A stretch of DNA of 34,716 nucleotides from SFWF01 sp045638145 (GCA_045638145.1 JAZUAU010000022.1:1-34716), one strand, 5' to 3'; shown: positions 1-9,371, counted from the stretch's first letter. Notes: a model not told the origin generated them from the sequence alone. Made by a program: numbers and translations.

Positions 1-1197
1 GGAAATTCTGATCTGGGTGGATTTTCCTTCCGGAAGCTTTACATATACCATAGCAGCGTTACCGCCGGTATTCTTCTCGTAATCATGATGGAATATTGCG
101 TAGCTGAGACCTGTGCCTGTAGCGGTGGGCTCGGTCATTACAAATGAAGGTTCTCTTGTAATACCGATGAGGGTATTTACTGCCTCAAAGGTCTCGTCGG
201 GTGTAAAGGTTCCGTCATTACCGCTGACTGCAGTTAGGGGAACCTGAGTTCCTATTGTAACCTTATCTGCAAGAGCAGCCATCTTGACAGTCATTATCTT
301 CTTACCTGTATAATCCTGAGGATCACCGTTATATTCGGGAAGCCCAACTAAGGGAGTATCTTCTTCGCCGCCAGCTACTTCATTTGTATCTAGGTTAACT
401 GTATTAGCGTCGCCTACATATGTAACCTTATCTGTTGCAAAGTTTTTAACAAACATAGGTGCGCTGATGTAATACTTGTCTGTAGCAAGCTCGATATGAG
501 CAGACATATATACACATATCGACTTGATATTTATTGCCTTGTGGAAGCAATCTCCGGGAATATAAAGATATCCTTTAAAGCCTGAGGGTAGGTTAAGACC
601 CGAGTTTGCCTGTTTATGTCCGTAAGCATTAGCAGTAAGGTCCTCGCGGTTGGTGGGGAGTGCCTGAGAAGTCCAGGTGGTTCCCTCTTCTCCGTCATCT
701 GCTAAAAGATATATAGTAGGTGTTCCACCGTTATTCTTTGCAATACTGTTCCAGGCATAAACACCTGCGTTATCTGAGCCGCTTCCGTTCTCGTTAATAA
801 AGTTCTTTACGACCATATTGACCGGTGTCTTCGGATTGGTATTTGCCGAAACATCAACATAGAACATATAACCCTCAACGGTCGACATATCAAATCCGTC
901 TGCATAATTGAAGGTTACCACCTTACTGCCGGCTACATCGGCACCGTTAGATATAGCACGGTATACAGGAGGTACTGATACCGACTTCGCAGTGTTGAGC
1001 GGAGTCAAGCTATCAATCTCCTCATATGCGATAGAATACGATCCTCCGCCATCTACCATAGAGGTAAGTCCGCCTATGGTTGCGGTCGGAAGAACATCTT
1101 GTGCGCCGTCGTCAGCAGTAACGGTTATTAATGCACCGCAAAGGGATGTAAGCAGGACCGCAACCGCACACAAAACGGCAAGCAATTTTTTCTTCAT
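1..1197 (-). CDS. Secreted hypothetical protein, N-terminal part (3' end beyond window)
   Basis: The minus-strand frame is open from an ATG at 1197 to the window edge (399 codons, no stop), so the C-terminus is missing. The protein starts with two or three lysines, a hydrophobic stretch (about residues 5-26) and an A-x-A-like site near VTA|DDG, which is a classical Sec signal peptide. The rest is rich in Gly, Thr, Asn and Asp with alternating beta-strand patterns and no catalytic motif I recognise. It resembles the beta-sandwich or carbohydrate-binding regions of clostridial surface proteins, but I cannot name a family. An AGGAG ribosome binding site lies 7-8 bases before the ATG. Export is well supported; the function is unknown. 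Confidence 0.8.
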   Translation of the reverse strand, partial: MKKKLLAVLCAVAVLLTSLCGALITVTADDGAQDVLPTATIGGLTSMVDGGGSYSIAYEEIDSLTPLNTAKSVSVPPVYRAISNGADVAGSKVVTFNYADGFDMSTVEGYMFYVDVSANTNPKTPVNMVVKNFINENGSGSDNAGVYAWNSIAKNNGGTPTIYLLADDGEEGTTWTSQALPTNREDLTANAYGHKQANSGLNLPSGFKGYLYIPGDCFHKAINIKSICVYMSAHIELATDKYYISAPMFVKNFATDKVTYVGDANTVNLDTNEVAGGEEDTPLVGLPEYNGDPQDYTGKKIMTVKMAALADKVTIGTQVPLTAVSGNDGTFTPDETFEAVNTLIGITREPSFVMTEPTATGTGLSYAIFHHDYEKNTGGNAAMVYVKLPEGKSTQIRIS

Positions 1198-1392
1198 AAC
1201 ATTTTCTCCTTTTCAATCAAATATAAAAGACAAATATCTTTGAATATAAATATATCATCAAAATATTCAAATCTCCATACACAATATGATATTTTTTTGG
1301 TAAAATATAGTACTTTTGGGGACATTTAGTTAAAAATAAGGCATCTCGCACATAATTTTTACATTATCATATATTAATTTTATATATTATGT

Positions 1393-1424
1393 TAAAAAAT
1401 ACGGTGCTTTTCTCAAAGCACCGT
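1393..1424 (-). terminator. Rho-independent terminator after the DUF1846 gene
   Basis: A perfect 10-bp stem (1401-1410 with 1415-1424, loop TCTC) is followed on the minus strand by a run of six U residues. It lies 24 bases past the stop of the DUF1846 gene and closes the galE-DUF1846 unit. Confidence 0.88.
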
Positions 1425-1447
1425 AAAAATAGTATACAAACAAAAAC

Positions 1448-2935
1448 TTATAGTCCGCAGTTTTCTCGTGAATCCTTATAATTAGGCTCGCAGGTTAAAT
1501 TTACACCCAAGCGTTTAAAGATCTTTTCATCAATCTGGGCAAGCATAACTGAGGAATGCACCTCACATCCGCGAAGCTTCTCGAGCTGTTCCATAGCCGA
1601 TTCTGCCACAGGATCGGTTGCGGCACAAATGGAGAGTGCAACCAAGACCTCGTCTGTGTGGAGTCTGGGATTGCGGTTTCCGAGATGATCTACCTTGAGG
1701 TGCTGTACGGGCTCTATAACATCAGGTGAAATAAGATGGACCTCATCATCTATACCAGCAAGCGCTTTAAGGGCGTTTAAAAGCAGAGCTGATGATGAAC
1801 CGAGGAGGCTTGAGGTTTTGCCGGTGACGATACGTCCGTCGGGAAGCTCCATTGCCGCAGCGGGAAGGCCTGTTACAGCAGCCTTTTCTAGGGCGGGAGC
1901 GATAACCCTTCTGTCACTTGGTGCAATACCTGCTTTCTTCATAAGAAGCTCAAGCTTGTAAACTACATCCTCGCCTATCTTTCCGTTTCTCGCCTCGCAG
2001 AGAGCGGTGTAATACCTACGGATTATCTCATTACCTGAAGCAGCTTTGCAAGCCTCGTCATCGATAATGCAGTTACCTGCCATATTCACACCCATGTCGG
2101 TAGGCGACTTATAGGGACACTCACCGAAGATGGTTTCAAGCATAGCGCGAACAACGGGGAAAATCTCAACATCGCGGTTGTAGTTTACTGCGAGATTGCC
2201 GTAAGCCTCGAGATGAAATGGGTCAATCATATTGACATCTTGCAGGTCAGCAGTTGCCGCTTCATAAGCATAGTTTACAGGGTGGTTTAGAGGCAGATTC
2301 CAAATCGGGAAGGTTTCAAACTTGGCATATCCCGCTTCTATTCCCCTCTTGTGCTCGTGATAAAGCTGAGAGAGACAGGTTGCCATCTTTCCGCTTCCCG
2401 GTCCAGGTGCGGTGACAACAACAAGTTCTCTGCTTGTTTCAATATACTCGTTTTTTCCATAACCCTCGTCGCTTACTACCTTGCTTATATTCGAGGGATA
2501 GCCGTCGATAAGATAATGCTTGTAAACCTTAATGCCGAGACCTTCAAGTCTTTTCTTGAAGGCTCTTGCCCGAGGCTGTGAAGCATATCTCGTCATAACG
2601 ACGCTTCCGATGTAAAGTCCCATATTCTTGAAAATATCAATAAGGCGGAGGGTATCCATATCATAGGTAATGCCGAGATCTCCTCTTACCTTGTTCTTTT
2701 CAATATCTGCGGAGTTTATGGTAATCACTATCTCTACCCTGTCCTTCATCTGAAGGAGCATTTTGAGTTTGCTATCCGGACTAAAACCCGGAAGCACACG
2801 GGAAGCGTGATAGTCATCATAAAGCTTTCCGCCAAACTCAAGGTAAAGCTTTCCGCCAAATTTTGAAATTCGATCGGCAATATGCTCCGACTGAGTTTTC
2901 AGATATTTATCATTGTCAAAGCCAATAGCTTTCAT
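1448..2935 (-). CDS. DUF1846 domain-containing protein
   Basis: A 495-residue protein that matches the DUF1846 family of Bacillota over its whole length by recognition (opening MKAIGFDNDKYL, and the GPGSGK segment). The family has crystal structures but, as far as I know, no established function. A glycine-rich, P-loop-like APGPGSGK at residues 176-183 could bind phosphate or nucleotide; this is inference. There is no signal peptide or membrane segment, so it is probably cytosolic. It starts 13 bases after the galE stop with an AGGATAG ribosome binding site and ends at a clear terminator, so it is probably co-transcribed with galE. That pairing hints at carbohydrate or nucleotide-sugar metabolism without proving it. 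Confidence 0.9.
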   Translation of the reverse strand: MKAIGFDNDKYLKTQSEHIADRISKFGGKLYLEFGGKLYDDYHASRVLPGFSPDSKLKMLLQMKDRVEIVITINSADIEKNKVRGDLGITYDMDTLRLIDIFKNMGLYIGSVVMTRYASQPRARAFKKRLEGLGIKVYKHYLIDGYPSNISKVVSDEGYGKNEYIETSRELVVVTAPGPGSGKMATCLSQLYHEHKRGIEAGYAKFETFPIWNLPLNHPVNYAYEAATADLQDVNMIDPFHLEAYGNLAVNYNRDVEIFPVVRAMLETIFGECPYKSPTDMGVNMAGNCIIDDEACKAASGNEIIRRYYTALCEARNGKIGEDVVYKLELLMKKAGIAPSDRRVIAPALEKAAVTGLPAAAMELPDGRIVTGKTSSLLGSSSALLLNALKALAGIDDEVHLISPDVIEPVQHLKVDHLGNRNPRLHTDEVLVALSICAATDPVAESAMEQLEKLRGCEVHSSVMLAQIDEKIFKRLGVNLTCEPNYKDSRENCGL

Positions 2936-2948
2936 TTTATTCTATCCT

Positions 2949-3962
2949 TTAATCGTTATATCCGTTGGGGTTGTTCTTCTGCCATCTCCAGGAGTCTTCA
3001 CACATTTCCTTTACGCCGCGCTTTGCTTCCCAGCCGAGAAACTCGCGTGCCTTGCTAGCGTCGGCATAAACCTCCGCGAGATCTCCGGGACGACGGGGAT
3101 CAACAACGTAAGGAACATCCGCCCCCGATGCTTCCATGAATGCGTTACGAAGCTGAAGCACCGAAATACCGTTACCTGTACCGAGGTTGATTGCCTCGCA
3201 ACCCTCATTATTCAGTGCCCAGTTTACAGCCTTAACGTGACCGTCTGCAAGGTCAACAACATGGATATAGTCGCGAATGCCGGTTCCGTCTGCGGTGGGA
3301 TAATCGTCACCGAAAACGTGAAGCTTCTCAAGTCTGCCAACAGCAACCTGAGATATGTAGGGCATAAGATTATTAGGTATACCCTTAGGGTCTTCACCAA
3401 TAGTGCCACTTTCGTGAGCACCGATAGGATTGAAATAACGGAGAAGTACAATGCTCCAAGTGTTATCCGAAACGAATACGTCGCGGAGAATTTCTTCAAT
3501 AAAGTACTTTGTTCTGCCGTAGGGGTTGGTTGCACCAAGAGGCATACCTTCTTTAAGCGGTACCTCGGTTGCAGCACCGTAAACAGTTGCGGAAGAAGAG
3601 AAAACGAGACGCTTACAGTCAAATTCCCTCATAACCTCTAAAAGCGTAATTGTGCTGATAAGATTATTATCATAATATTCAATAGGCTTTCTTACCGATT
3701 CGCCCACTGCCTTAAGGCCTGCAAAATGGATTACTGCTTCGATATTGTTGTCGCGGAAAATCTTGCGGAGAGCATCCTTATCGCGAACATCCTCTTTATA
3801 AAACTTAATCTTTTTGCCTACTATCTTTTCAACTCTTTGAAGAGATGTATCGCTTGAATTGTCAAGGTTATCAACAACAATTACCTCATAGCCTGCCTTT
3901 GTAAGCTCAATACAGGTATGACTTCCGATATATCCTGCTCCGCCCGTTGTTAAAATTGCCAT
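2949..3962 (-). CDS. galE: UDP-glucose 4-epimerase
   Basis: Interconverts UDP-glucose and UDP-galactose (Leloir pathway and supply of galactose for cell-surface glycans), using tightly bound NAD. An extended SDR protein: Rossmann GGAGYIG at residues 7-13, catalytic Ser123/Ser124 in FSSSATVYG, and Tyr148-x3-Lys152 in NPYGRTK. The 337-residue length is normal for GalE. A GTG three codons upstream (3971) also opens the frame, but GGAG sits only one base before it. It sits 10 bases before the ATG at 3962, so I prefer the ATG. The gene is first of a two-gene unit with the DUF1846 gene and has a well-formed promoter. Confidence 0.95.
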   Translation of the reverse strand: MAILTTGGAGYIGSHTCIELTKAGYEVIVVDNLDNSSDTSLQRVEKIVGKKIKFYKEDVRDKDALRKIFRDNNIEAVIHFAGLKAVGESVRKPIEYYDNNLISTITLLEVMREFDCKRLVFSSSATVYGAATEVPLKEGMPLGATNPYGRTKYFIEEILRDVFVSDNTWSIVLLRYFNPIGAHESGTIGEDPKGIPNNLMPYISQVAVGRLEKLHVFGDDYPTADGTGIRDYIHVVDLADGHVKAVNWALNNEGCEAINLGTGNGISVLQLRNAFMEASGADVPYVVDPRRPGDLAEVYADASKAREFLGWEAKRGVKEMCEDSWRWQKNNPNGYND

Positions 3963-3998
3963 AGTGCTCACACTCCATAAAAATAAATATATATATTA

Positions 3999-4027
3999 AT
4001 GTTAAGGTAGAAGCCCCGTTTTGTCAA
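3999..4027 (-). promoter_or_regulatory. Promoter of galE-DUF1846
   Basis: Minus-strand -35 TTGACA (4022-4027), 17-bp spacer, -10 TAACAT (3999-4004). It lies 37 bases upstream of the galE ATG and is divergent from the promoter of the DnaD-domain gene. Confidence 0.75.
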
Positions 4028-4053
4028 TAGATTATTTTATAAAAATATTGTTA

Positions 4054-4082
4054 TTTACAAGAATTAAATTTTGTGTTAAAAT
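4054..4082 (+). promoter_or_regulatory. Promoter of the DnaD/DnaC-like operon
   Basis: -35 TTTACA (4054-4059), 17-bp spacer, -10 TAAAAT (4077-4082) with an upstream TG (extended -10). The start codon follows at 4140. Confidence 0.7.
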
Positions 4083-4139
4083 ATGTATTAATATGGGGTT
4101 TTATCCCCAAAAACAGTTTTTTGGAAAGGAGTTCCCGTT

Positions 4140-5057
4140 ATGGATTATATGCTGAATCCTGCCGCTATGCAGAGTGTTTTTATGGTGCCCGCAGAGGCTG
4201 TAAAATCTTATATAAAGCTTGCGTCTGCCGAGCAGCTTCGCATACTGCTTTATACTATGAGCAATATCTCTTCAGGTATTGATATAGATAAATGCGCCGA
4301 TACTTTGGGAATTCCCAGTGACAGCGTAAAGGACGGGCTTGACTTCTGGTGTGAGGCAGGTGCCTTTACAAAGAGTGGCAAGCTTTCTTTCGAATCTGCT
4401 CCCGACAAGCCAAAGACCGCAAAGACCGAAACCCCTAAAATCTCCCGTGAGGAAATTGCAATGATGGGCGCCAGTGATGAAAGTGTTGTGTTCCTGCTTC
4501 GAGAGTCCGAGCTTAAATTTCGCAGAACTCTCCGCTTTAGCGAGATGCAAAGCCTCGTTACACTTTACGCAGATGACGGAATGGATGTTTCGCTTATTCT
4601 TATGATTGTTGAGTATGCCGCAAGCGAGGGTAAAATTTCGATTGGATTTATAAATGATACCGCCCGCCGTTGGCAAGCACTCGGTATCGACACCGTAGTT
4701 GCCGCAGAGGAAGAAATTGAGCGAATGAATCGAAGAAAATCTGCCTTTAGCATTATTCTCCGCTCCTTTGGACTTGAATACCGACAACCAAGCTCAAAGG
4801 AGCTCGAATACAGCGAGAAATGGGTTATTGAATGGGGCTTCAAGGCTGAAATGCTAAAGCTGGCTTACGATGCTTGCATAGATGCAAATGCCAAGATTTC
4901 AATGCCCTACATAAATAAGATTCTTGAAAGCTGGCATAATAAGGGAATTAAGACTCCCGAAGAAGCCAAAGCCCCCAGCAAAAAAACTGCGACGCCTACC
5001 AAAAAGACTTCTTACGATAAAGAGCTTTTCAAAAAAATGCTCGACCGTGATGATTGA
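4140..5057 (+). CDS. DnaD-domain replication initiation protein
   Basis: A 305-residue protein of the DnaD/DnaB-like primosome family of Bacillota, which remodels the origin or forks and helps recruit the helicase loader. The N-terminal ~80 residues look like a small winged-helix region. Two helical DnaD-type (DnaB_2) repeats follow (about 110-190 and 205-275), the second with the typical ISMPYINKILESW end. A Lys/Thr-rich tail (about 280-298) follows. AAAGGAG lies 8 bases before the ATG. The stop is 8 bases before the start of the DnaC-like gene, so the pair is an operon resembling the dnaB-dnaI arrangement of Bacillus. Confidence 0.88.
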   Translation: MDYMLNPAAMQSVFMVPAEAVKSYIKLASAEQLRILLYTMSNISSGIDIDKCADTLGIPSDSVKDGLDFWCEAGAFTKSGKLSFESAPDKPKTAKTETPKISREEIAMMGASDESVVFLLRESELKFRRTLRFSEMQSLVTLYADDGMDVSLILMIVEYAASEGKISIGFINDTARRWQALGIDTVVAAEEEIERMNRRKSAFSIILRSFGLEYRQPSSKELEYSEKWVIEWGFKAEMLKLAYDACIDANAKISMPYINKILESWHNKGIKTPEEAKAPSKKTATPTKKTSYDKELFKKMLDRDD

Positions 5058-5065
5058 GGTGTGTT

Positions 5066-6022
5066 ATGGGATATAGAAAAGAGATTTATGCACAAGCCTT
5101 AAAGATAAAAAATGAGGCTTTGAAAAAGAGTGCAGAAGAGTACGAAAGAAAACTTAACGAACTCCGTGAAAATAGTGAAGAATACCGCGATATTGAGCTT
5201 GGTCTTTCTAAGCTCGGTCCTGCAATCGCGCTTGCCGCTATGTCGGGAGACGATGCTGAGTTTAATAACTTCCGCAAGATGAGTGAAAAACTAAACGCTC
5301 GAAAGAAAGAGTTGTTCACGGAAAACGGAATTGTTGTTCCGGGCTTTATGTGTGCAAAATGCCGTGATACAGATTACTTTGGCGGTGAGCTTTGCGACTG
5401 CGTAAAGGATATTGCAAAAAACCTTGTTGCCGAAGAGCTGTCAAGATCTATGCCTATCGGAAACTGCACATTTGAAAATTTTGACCTCTCATATTATTCC
5501 GATTCACCCGACGAGAACGGCAGAGTTCCAAGAAAACGTGCGGCTGCCATTCTCTCCTCTGCAAAGGAATTTGCAAAGAATTTTCCCTCAGGAAAATCAC
5601 TTCTGTTTATGGGTGAGCCGGGACTTGGAAAGACCCACCTTTCACTGGCAATTGTTTCAGCTGTATCGGAAAATGGATATTCGGTGGTTTACGGACCTGC
5701 GGGTAAACTGTTTTCCGAGGTTGAAAAGGAGCATTTCTCATATAACGGAGAAACCGAAAAGCTTGACAGTTTGCTGACTGCAGATTTGCTCGTAATAGAC
5801 GATCTCGGCACAGAGTTCTTATCCTCCTTTACCTCTTCCCTATTCTATAATATTGTAAATACCCGTTTGCTCGAGGGAAAGCCAACCATCATCAGCACCA
5901 ATCTTTCAATTGATGAGCTTGAAAAGAAATATTCAAACAGAATCGCATCACGCTTTATGGGCAACTATGATGCAAAGCTCTTTATCGGCGATGATATCCG
6001 TCAGCAAAAAGCGTATAAATAG
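5066..6022 (+). CDS. DnaC/DnaI-like helicase loader ATPase
   Basis: A 318-residue AAA+ protein that probably loads the replicative helicase DnaB (encoded at 11252-12634) onto DNA. It has a helical N-terminus, a four-cysteine cluster (C96, C99, C110, C112) typical of a zinc site, Walker A GEPGLGKT at 183-190, Walker B LLVIDDLGTE, and an STNLS sensor-1-type motif. A TTG at 5054 gives a longer frame, but GAGGTG just upstream of the ATG at 5066 makes that ATG the likely start. An IstB-type transposition ATPase is excluded by the Cys cluster, the DnaD-gene context and the lack of a partner transposase. Confidence 0.9.
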   Translation: MGYRKEIYAQALKIKNEALKKSAEEYERKLNELRENSEEYRDIELGLSKLGPAIALAAMSGDDAEFNNFRKMSEKLNARKKELFTENGIVVPGFMCAKCRDTDYFGGELCDCVKDIAKNLVAEELSRSMPIGNCTFENFDLSYYSDSPDENGRVPRKRAAAILSSAKEFAKNFPSGKSLLFMGEPGLGKTHLSLAIVSAVSENGYSVVYGPAGKLFSEVEKEHFSYNGETEKLDSLLTADLLVIDDLGTEFLSSFTSSLFYNIVNTRLLEGKPTIISTNLSIDELEKKYSNRIASRFMGNYDAKLFIGDDIRQQKAYK

Positions 6023-6025
6023 CAA

Positions 6026-6058
6026 AAAGCTCCGACCTTTTGTCGGAGCTTTCTTTTT
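6026..6058 (+). terminator. Terminator of the DnaD/DnaC-like operon
   Basis: An 11-bp stem (6026-6036 with 6042-6052, loop CTTTT) followed by CTTTTT. It starts 4 bases after the DnaC-like stop and overlaps the stop of the converging ceramidase-like gene, so it may serve both strands. Confidence 0.9.
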
Positions 6059-7391
6059 ATTCAAAGCATTTTTTACCCATTCTGATAACCGATTCGGTCT
6101 CAGCTTCGCCCGTACCGGGTGCAAATCTTGCCGAATAATAGCTTGATTCGTAAACTAGTGGTAAATGCATATCCTTTGGCGGCATATAGCAGGTGACAAT
6201 ATCAGACTGGGAATATGCACAGCAGATATTTTTATCGGTGGGAGACGCGTTTCTGATATCGTAAACGAACTTTGAGAAGACCTCGCCTGAAATTCCCGAA
6301 ATAAGAATATCACCTATGCGGACAGCCATACTCTGGGTTTCATAGTTTTCCTTATCGTTATTTATGTACCAGTTCAGGATGGTGTTTCTTGAAGCATAGA
6401 GCATACCATCGCAGTATGGCTGCGAAATGTGCCCTGTCTGCTCCTCGGGGGGATTTTCTATAAGATAAAGAAGTCTTTCGCGAATCTTATCGTCAAATTT
6501 TCTCTTCTTAATCTGAACCTTTTCAACATTTACCGAAAGAACATTTGCCTCGACCCTTTCTGCCTTTCCCACGGCATCCAGATAAGCCTTTGTTACAACC
6601 TCACCAATCTCATCCTGCGGGGTAACAAGACGAGCTCCTGGTAGATAGTTAAGGTGGTTAATATCACCGCAGAAGCCTGCAAAGAAGAGAGATACAAACT
6701 TATCGCTATACTCTTTTTTGAGAGCATCGGCAACAAGTCCCGAATAGTCACCGGAGAGCCATGTTCTGTTGAAATTTGCGGTATCGTGATGGAGCGAAAG
6801 GCTTGTAATAGAGCCGAGCGGTGTGCCGTCAGGTCTTTTGAAAATAGCAACAGGAAGCTCGGTATCAGGAGTGCCAATGCTCTTTACAATTTTATCTCTG
6901 CAGTAGTAGGGGTTGGTGCGTATTTCTCCGTCCTCGGTCAGATACTGACGGATGAAAGAAACCCCCTCAACACTGCTCTTTCCAAAAAAAACTTCGGCTT
7001 CTTCAAGCCTCTTATATGCGAGAACAACGGCATCTGCCGCACTATAAATAGCGTTCTGCAAAGCATGCTGATTAATCTCCTTATTTTCCGAGTTGTCCGA
7101 TGGGCGGTCAATCGGAATTGAGGTGTGAGAATGGGTTGCGCCTATGAAAATTCTTTCGCCAGTTATAGGTGTTTTTTCACTAACCGTTTTTTTAACATAT
7201 TCAGGAAGACCGCGGGGAATATAAAGTGAATCGGTAACAAGAAAAGCGACATATTCACCATCAACCTCTACAACCGATGCCTTCGCATAAAGTCCCGATT
7301 TAACCTCGCTTGCAAGGCGACGGTTAAAATAACCGGGGATATCAACTCCCAGCGGCGGTGTTATATCCTTTTCGTAAAATCCAACTTTCAT
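6057..7391 (-). CDS. Neutral/alkaline ceramidase-like hydrolase
   Basis: A 444-residue protein resembling the N-terminal catalytic region of neutral/alkaline non-lysosomal ceramidases (Ceramidase_alk). It opens with a GFYEKDITPPLG-type start and has the metal-site motif ATHSHT (residues 85-90), a downstream LHHDTANF His pair, and LSGDYSG. Characterised members are secreted amidases that cleave ceramide with zinc. This one has no signal peptide and lacks the C-terminal domain of full-length ceramidases (usually about 650-700 residues), so it is probably cytosolic and the substrate may not be ceramide. Similar short proteins are common in clostridia with no known role. It is a single-gene unit between its own promoter (7428-7455) and the convergent terminator. 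Confidence 0.8.
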   Translation of the reverse strand: MKVGFYEKDITPPLGVDIPGYFNRRLASEVKSGLYAKASVVEVDGEYVAFLVTDSLYIPRGLPEYVKKTVSEKTPITGERIFIGATHSHTSIPIDRPSDNSENKEINQHALQNAIYSAADAVVLAYKRLEEAEVFFGKSSVEGVSFIRQYLTEDGEIRTNPYYCRDKIVKSIGTPDTELPVAIFKRPDGTPLGSITSLSLHHDTANFNRTWLSGDYSGLVADALKKEYSDKFVSLFFAGFCGDINHLNYLPGARLVTPQDEIGEVVTKAYLDAVGKAERVEANVLSVNVEKVQIKKRKFDDKIRERLLYLIENPPEEQTGHISQPYCDGMLYASRNTILNWYINNDKENYETQSMAVRIGDILISGISGEVFSKFVYDIRNASPTDKNICCAYSQSDIVTCYMPPKDMHLPLVYESSYYSARFAPGTGEAETESVIRMGKKCFE

Positions 7392-7427
7392 AATTTACTG
7401 CCTCCAACAAAGGTCTTTTACACCTTC

Positions 7428-7455
7428 ATTATAAATAATATATTATCCTTGTCAA
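7428..7455 (-). promoter_or_regulatory. Promoter of the ceramidase-like gene
   Basis: Minus-strand -35 TTGACA (7450-7455), 16-bp spacer, -10 TATAAT (7428-7433), 37 bases before the ATG. A GGAGG ribosome binding site lies at about 7401-7405. Confidence 0.8.
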
Positions 7456-7484
7456 CACAAACTGGGGTTTTTCCATTTTATATG

Positions 7485-7517
7485 AAAAAGTGTCCTGTTT
7501 TTGCAAATCGGACACTT
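7485..7517 (-). terminator. Terminator after ftsH
   Basis: An 8-bp stem AAGTGTCC/GGACACTT (7488-7495 with 7510-7517) with a 14-base loop, followed on the minus strand by a U run. It lies 10 bases past the ftsH stop and ends the seven-gene rnj-ftsH unit. Confidence 0.8.
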
Positions 7518-7526
7518 GTATTTTTC

Positions 7527-9371
7527 TTATTCGGCTTTTGCTTCCATAATTGCTCTGAAATCATCTCCCGAGATTTTTTCTTCGGTAAAGAGGATTCTTG
7601 CAACCTGGTTAAGCTTATCCATATTTCCCTTCAGTATTTCGAGCGCTCTCTCATACTGGCTCATAACGATTGCTTCTATTTCTTCATCAATCATAGCGGC
7701 AATCTTGTCGGAATAGTTGGGTGTAGAGGAGAAATCTCTGCCGAGAAATACCTCGTTTTGGTCATTACCGTAAACCACAAGACCGAGCTTTTCGCTCATA
7801 CCGTACTTGGTAACCATCTTGCGGGCAATTTCGGTAGCTCTCTGCATATCGTTTGAAGCGCCCGTGCAGATATCATCCTGAGTCAGCTGCTCTGCGGCAC
7901 GGCCGCCAAGAAGACCGCAAATATCCTCGATAAGCTCGCGTTTTGAAACGTGACCCTTTTCCTCGGTGGGCAGATACATTGTATAGCCTGCCGCCATACC
8001 GCGGGGGATAATCGAAATCTGATGAACGGGGTCTTGTGTGGGCAGGAAGTAAGATACAACGGCATGACCTGCCTCATGATAGGAGGTAATCATCTTATCC
8101 TTATCTTTGATTACGTGAGACTTCTTCTCGGTACCCATTACAACCTTGATTGTAGCCTCTTCAATCTGCTCCTGAGTGATAGCCTTAAGGCCCTTTCGAG
8201 CGGCAAGCAGAGCCGCTTCGTTCAGGAGGTTTGCAAGGTCTGCACCGGTGAAGCCTGCGGTTGAATTAGCGATATTCTTAAGATTTACGTCTGGACCGAG
8301 TGGCTTTCCACGTGAGTGTACCTTTAATATATCCTCTCTACCCTTTGCATCAGGATAGTTTACGGTTATCTGACGGTCGAAACGACCGGGACGGAGAAGC
8401 GCCTTATCAAGAATATCGGGACGGTTTGTAGCCGCGATAACAATAACGCCTGTGTTTTCACCGAAACCGTCCATCTCAACGAGAAGTTGGTTCAGTGTCT
8501 GCTCTCTTTCATCGTGTCCACCGCCGAGGCCAGCGCCTCTCTGACGTCCTACTGCATCAATTTCGTCAATAAACACGATGGCGGGGGCTTCCTTTTTTGC
8601 CTCGTCGAAGAGATCGCGCACACGGGATGCACCGACACCGACAAACATTTCAACAAAATCAGAGCCTGAAATTGAGAAGAATGGCACGCCCGCCTCGCCT
8701 GCTACTGCCTTTGCGAGTAAGGTTTTACCGGTACCGGGAGGACCAACAAGAAGAACGCCCTTAGGTATTTTTGCTCCAAGCTCGTTAAAGCGTTTCGGGT
8801 CCTTGAGGAAGTCTACAACCTCGACAAGTTCTTCCTTTTCCTCGTCCGCACCTGCAACATCGGCAAAGGTTGTTTTTTCCTTTCCGTCTGCCTTTTTAGC
8901 CTTTGATTTTCCGAAGGAAAGGGTCTTATCCATGCCCATTCCACCACCCATTTTTCTGGTCATAAATATCCAGAAAACAACAAGGAGGCCAATCATAAGG
9001 ATTGAGGGAATAAGGCTTACAAGCCAGGATGCCTGTCCGCCACTCTGATAGTCAAACTCTACTATCTTTTCGGGGTCGGTCTGTGCAACGTTATTTGCCT
9101 TAACATGTTCGTGAACATCGTTTAAGAATATACTAGGCTCTGCAACGGTATAACGGTAAATCTTTCCGTCATCGCGCAGCTTGTATTTGAGCTCTCCGCT
9201 ATATAGGTTAAGGCTGTACTCTGATATCTCGTTGTCATAGAACATTTCGACAATATCATAATAAGTTTTCTTTTCTACCTGTCTGTTACCAATGGAAACG
9301 ACGACAATAGCTATTATGAGTATTATCGGAATTCCGAGATAAAGCAGTACGTTACGTAAATTTTTCTTCAA
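7527..9371 (-). CDS. ftsH: ATP-dependent zinc metalloprotease FtsH
   Basis: Membrane-bound AAA+ protease that degrades misfolded membrane proteins and regulators. It has 614 residues: membrane segment 1 (about 7-27), an extracytoplasmic domain (about 30-113), membrane segment 2 (about 115-137), Walker A GPPGTGKT (210-217), Walker B FIDEIDAVG (267-275), an SRH region ending RPGRFDR, the zinc site HEAGH (432-436) and a third ligand Asp508 in GASNDM. The start codon is TTG at 9371, with AAAGGA about 9-10 bases upstream and no suitable ATG nearby. It is the last gene after hpt (30-base gap) and is followed by a terminator. The tilS-hpt-ftsH order is the conserved Bacillota arrangement. Confidence 0.97.
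   Translation of the reverse strand: MKKNLRNVLLYLGIPIILIIAIVVVSIGNRQVEKKTYYDIVEMFYDNEISEYSLNLYSGELKYKLRDDGKIYRYTVAEPSIFLNDVHEHVKANNVAQTDPEKIVEFDYQSGGQASWLVSLIPSILMIGLLVVFWIFMTRKMGGGMGMDKTLSFGKSKAKKADGKEKTTFADVAGADEEKEELVEVVDFLKDPKRFNELGAKIPKGVLLVGPPGTGKTLLAKAVAGEAGVPFFSISGSDFVEMFVGVGASRVRDLFDEAKKEAPAIVFIDEIDAVGRQRGAGLGGGHDEREQTLNQLLVEMDGFGENTGVIVIAATNRPDILDKALLRPGRFDRQITVNYPDAKGREDILKVHSRGKPLGPDVNLKNIANSTAGFTGADLANLLNEAALLAARKGLKAITQEQIEEATIKVVMGTEKKSHVIKDKDKMITSYHEAGHAVVSYFLPTQDPVHQISIIPRGMAAGYTMYLPTEEKGHVSKRELIEDICGLLGGRAAEQLTQDDICTGASNDMQRATEIARKMVTKYGMSEKLGLVVYGNDQNEVFLGRDFSSTPNYSDKIAAMIDEEIEAIVMSQYERALEILKGNMDKLNQVARILFTEEKISGDDFRAIMEAKAE

Noticed and set aside
2913..3641. 242-codon open frame on the plus strand
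   Set aside because: It is antisense to galE, whose motifs are complete; no promoter, ribosome binding site or recognisable domain.
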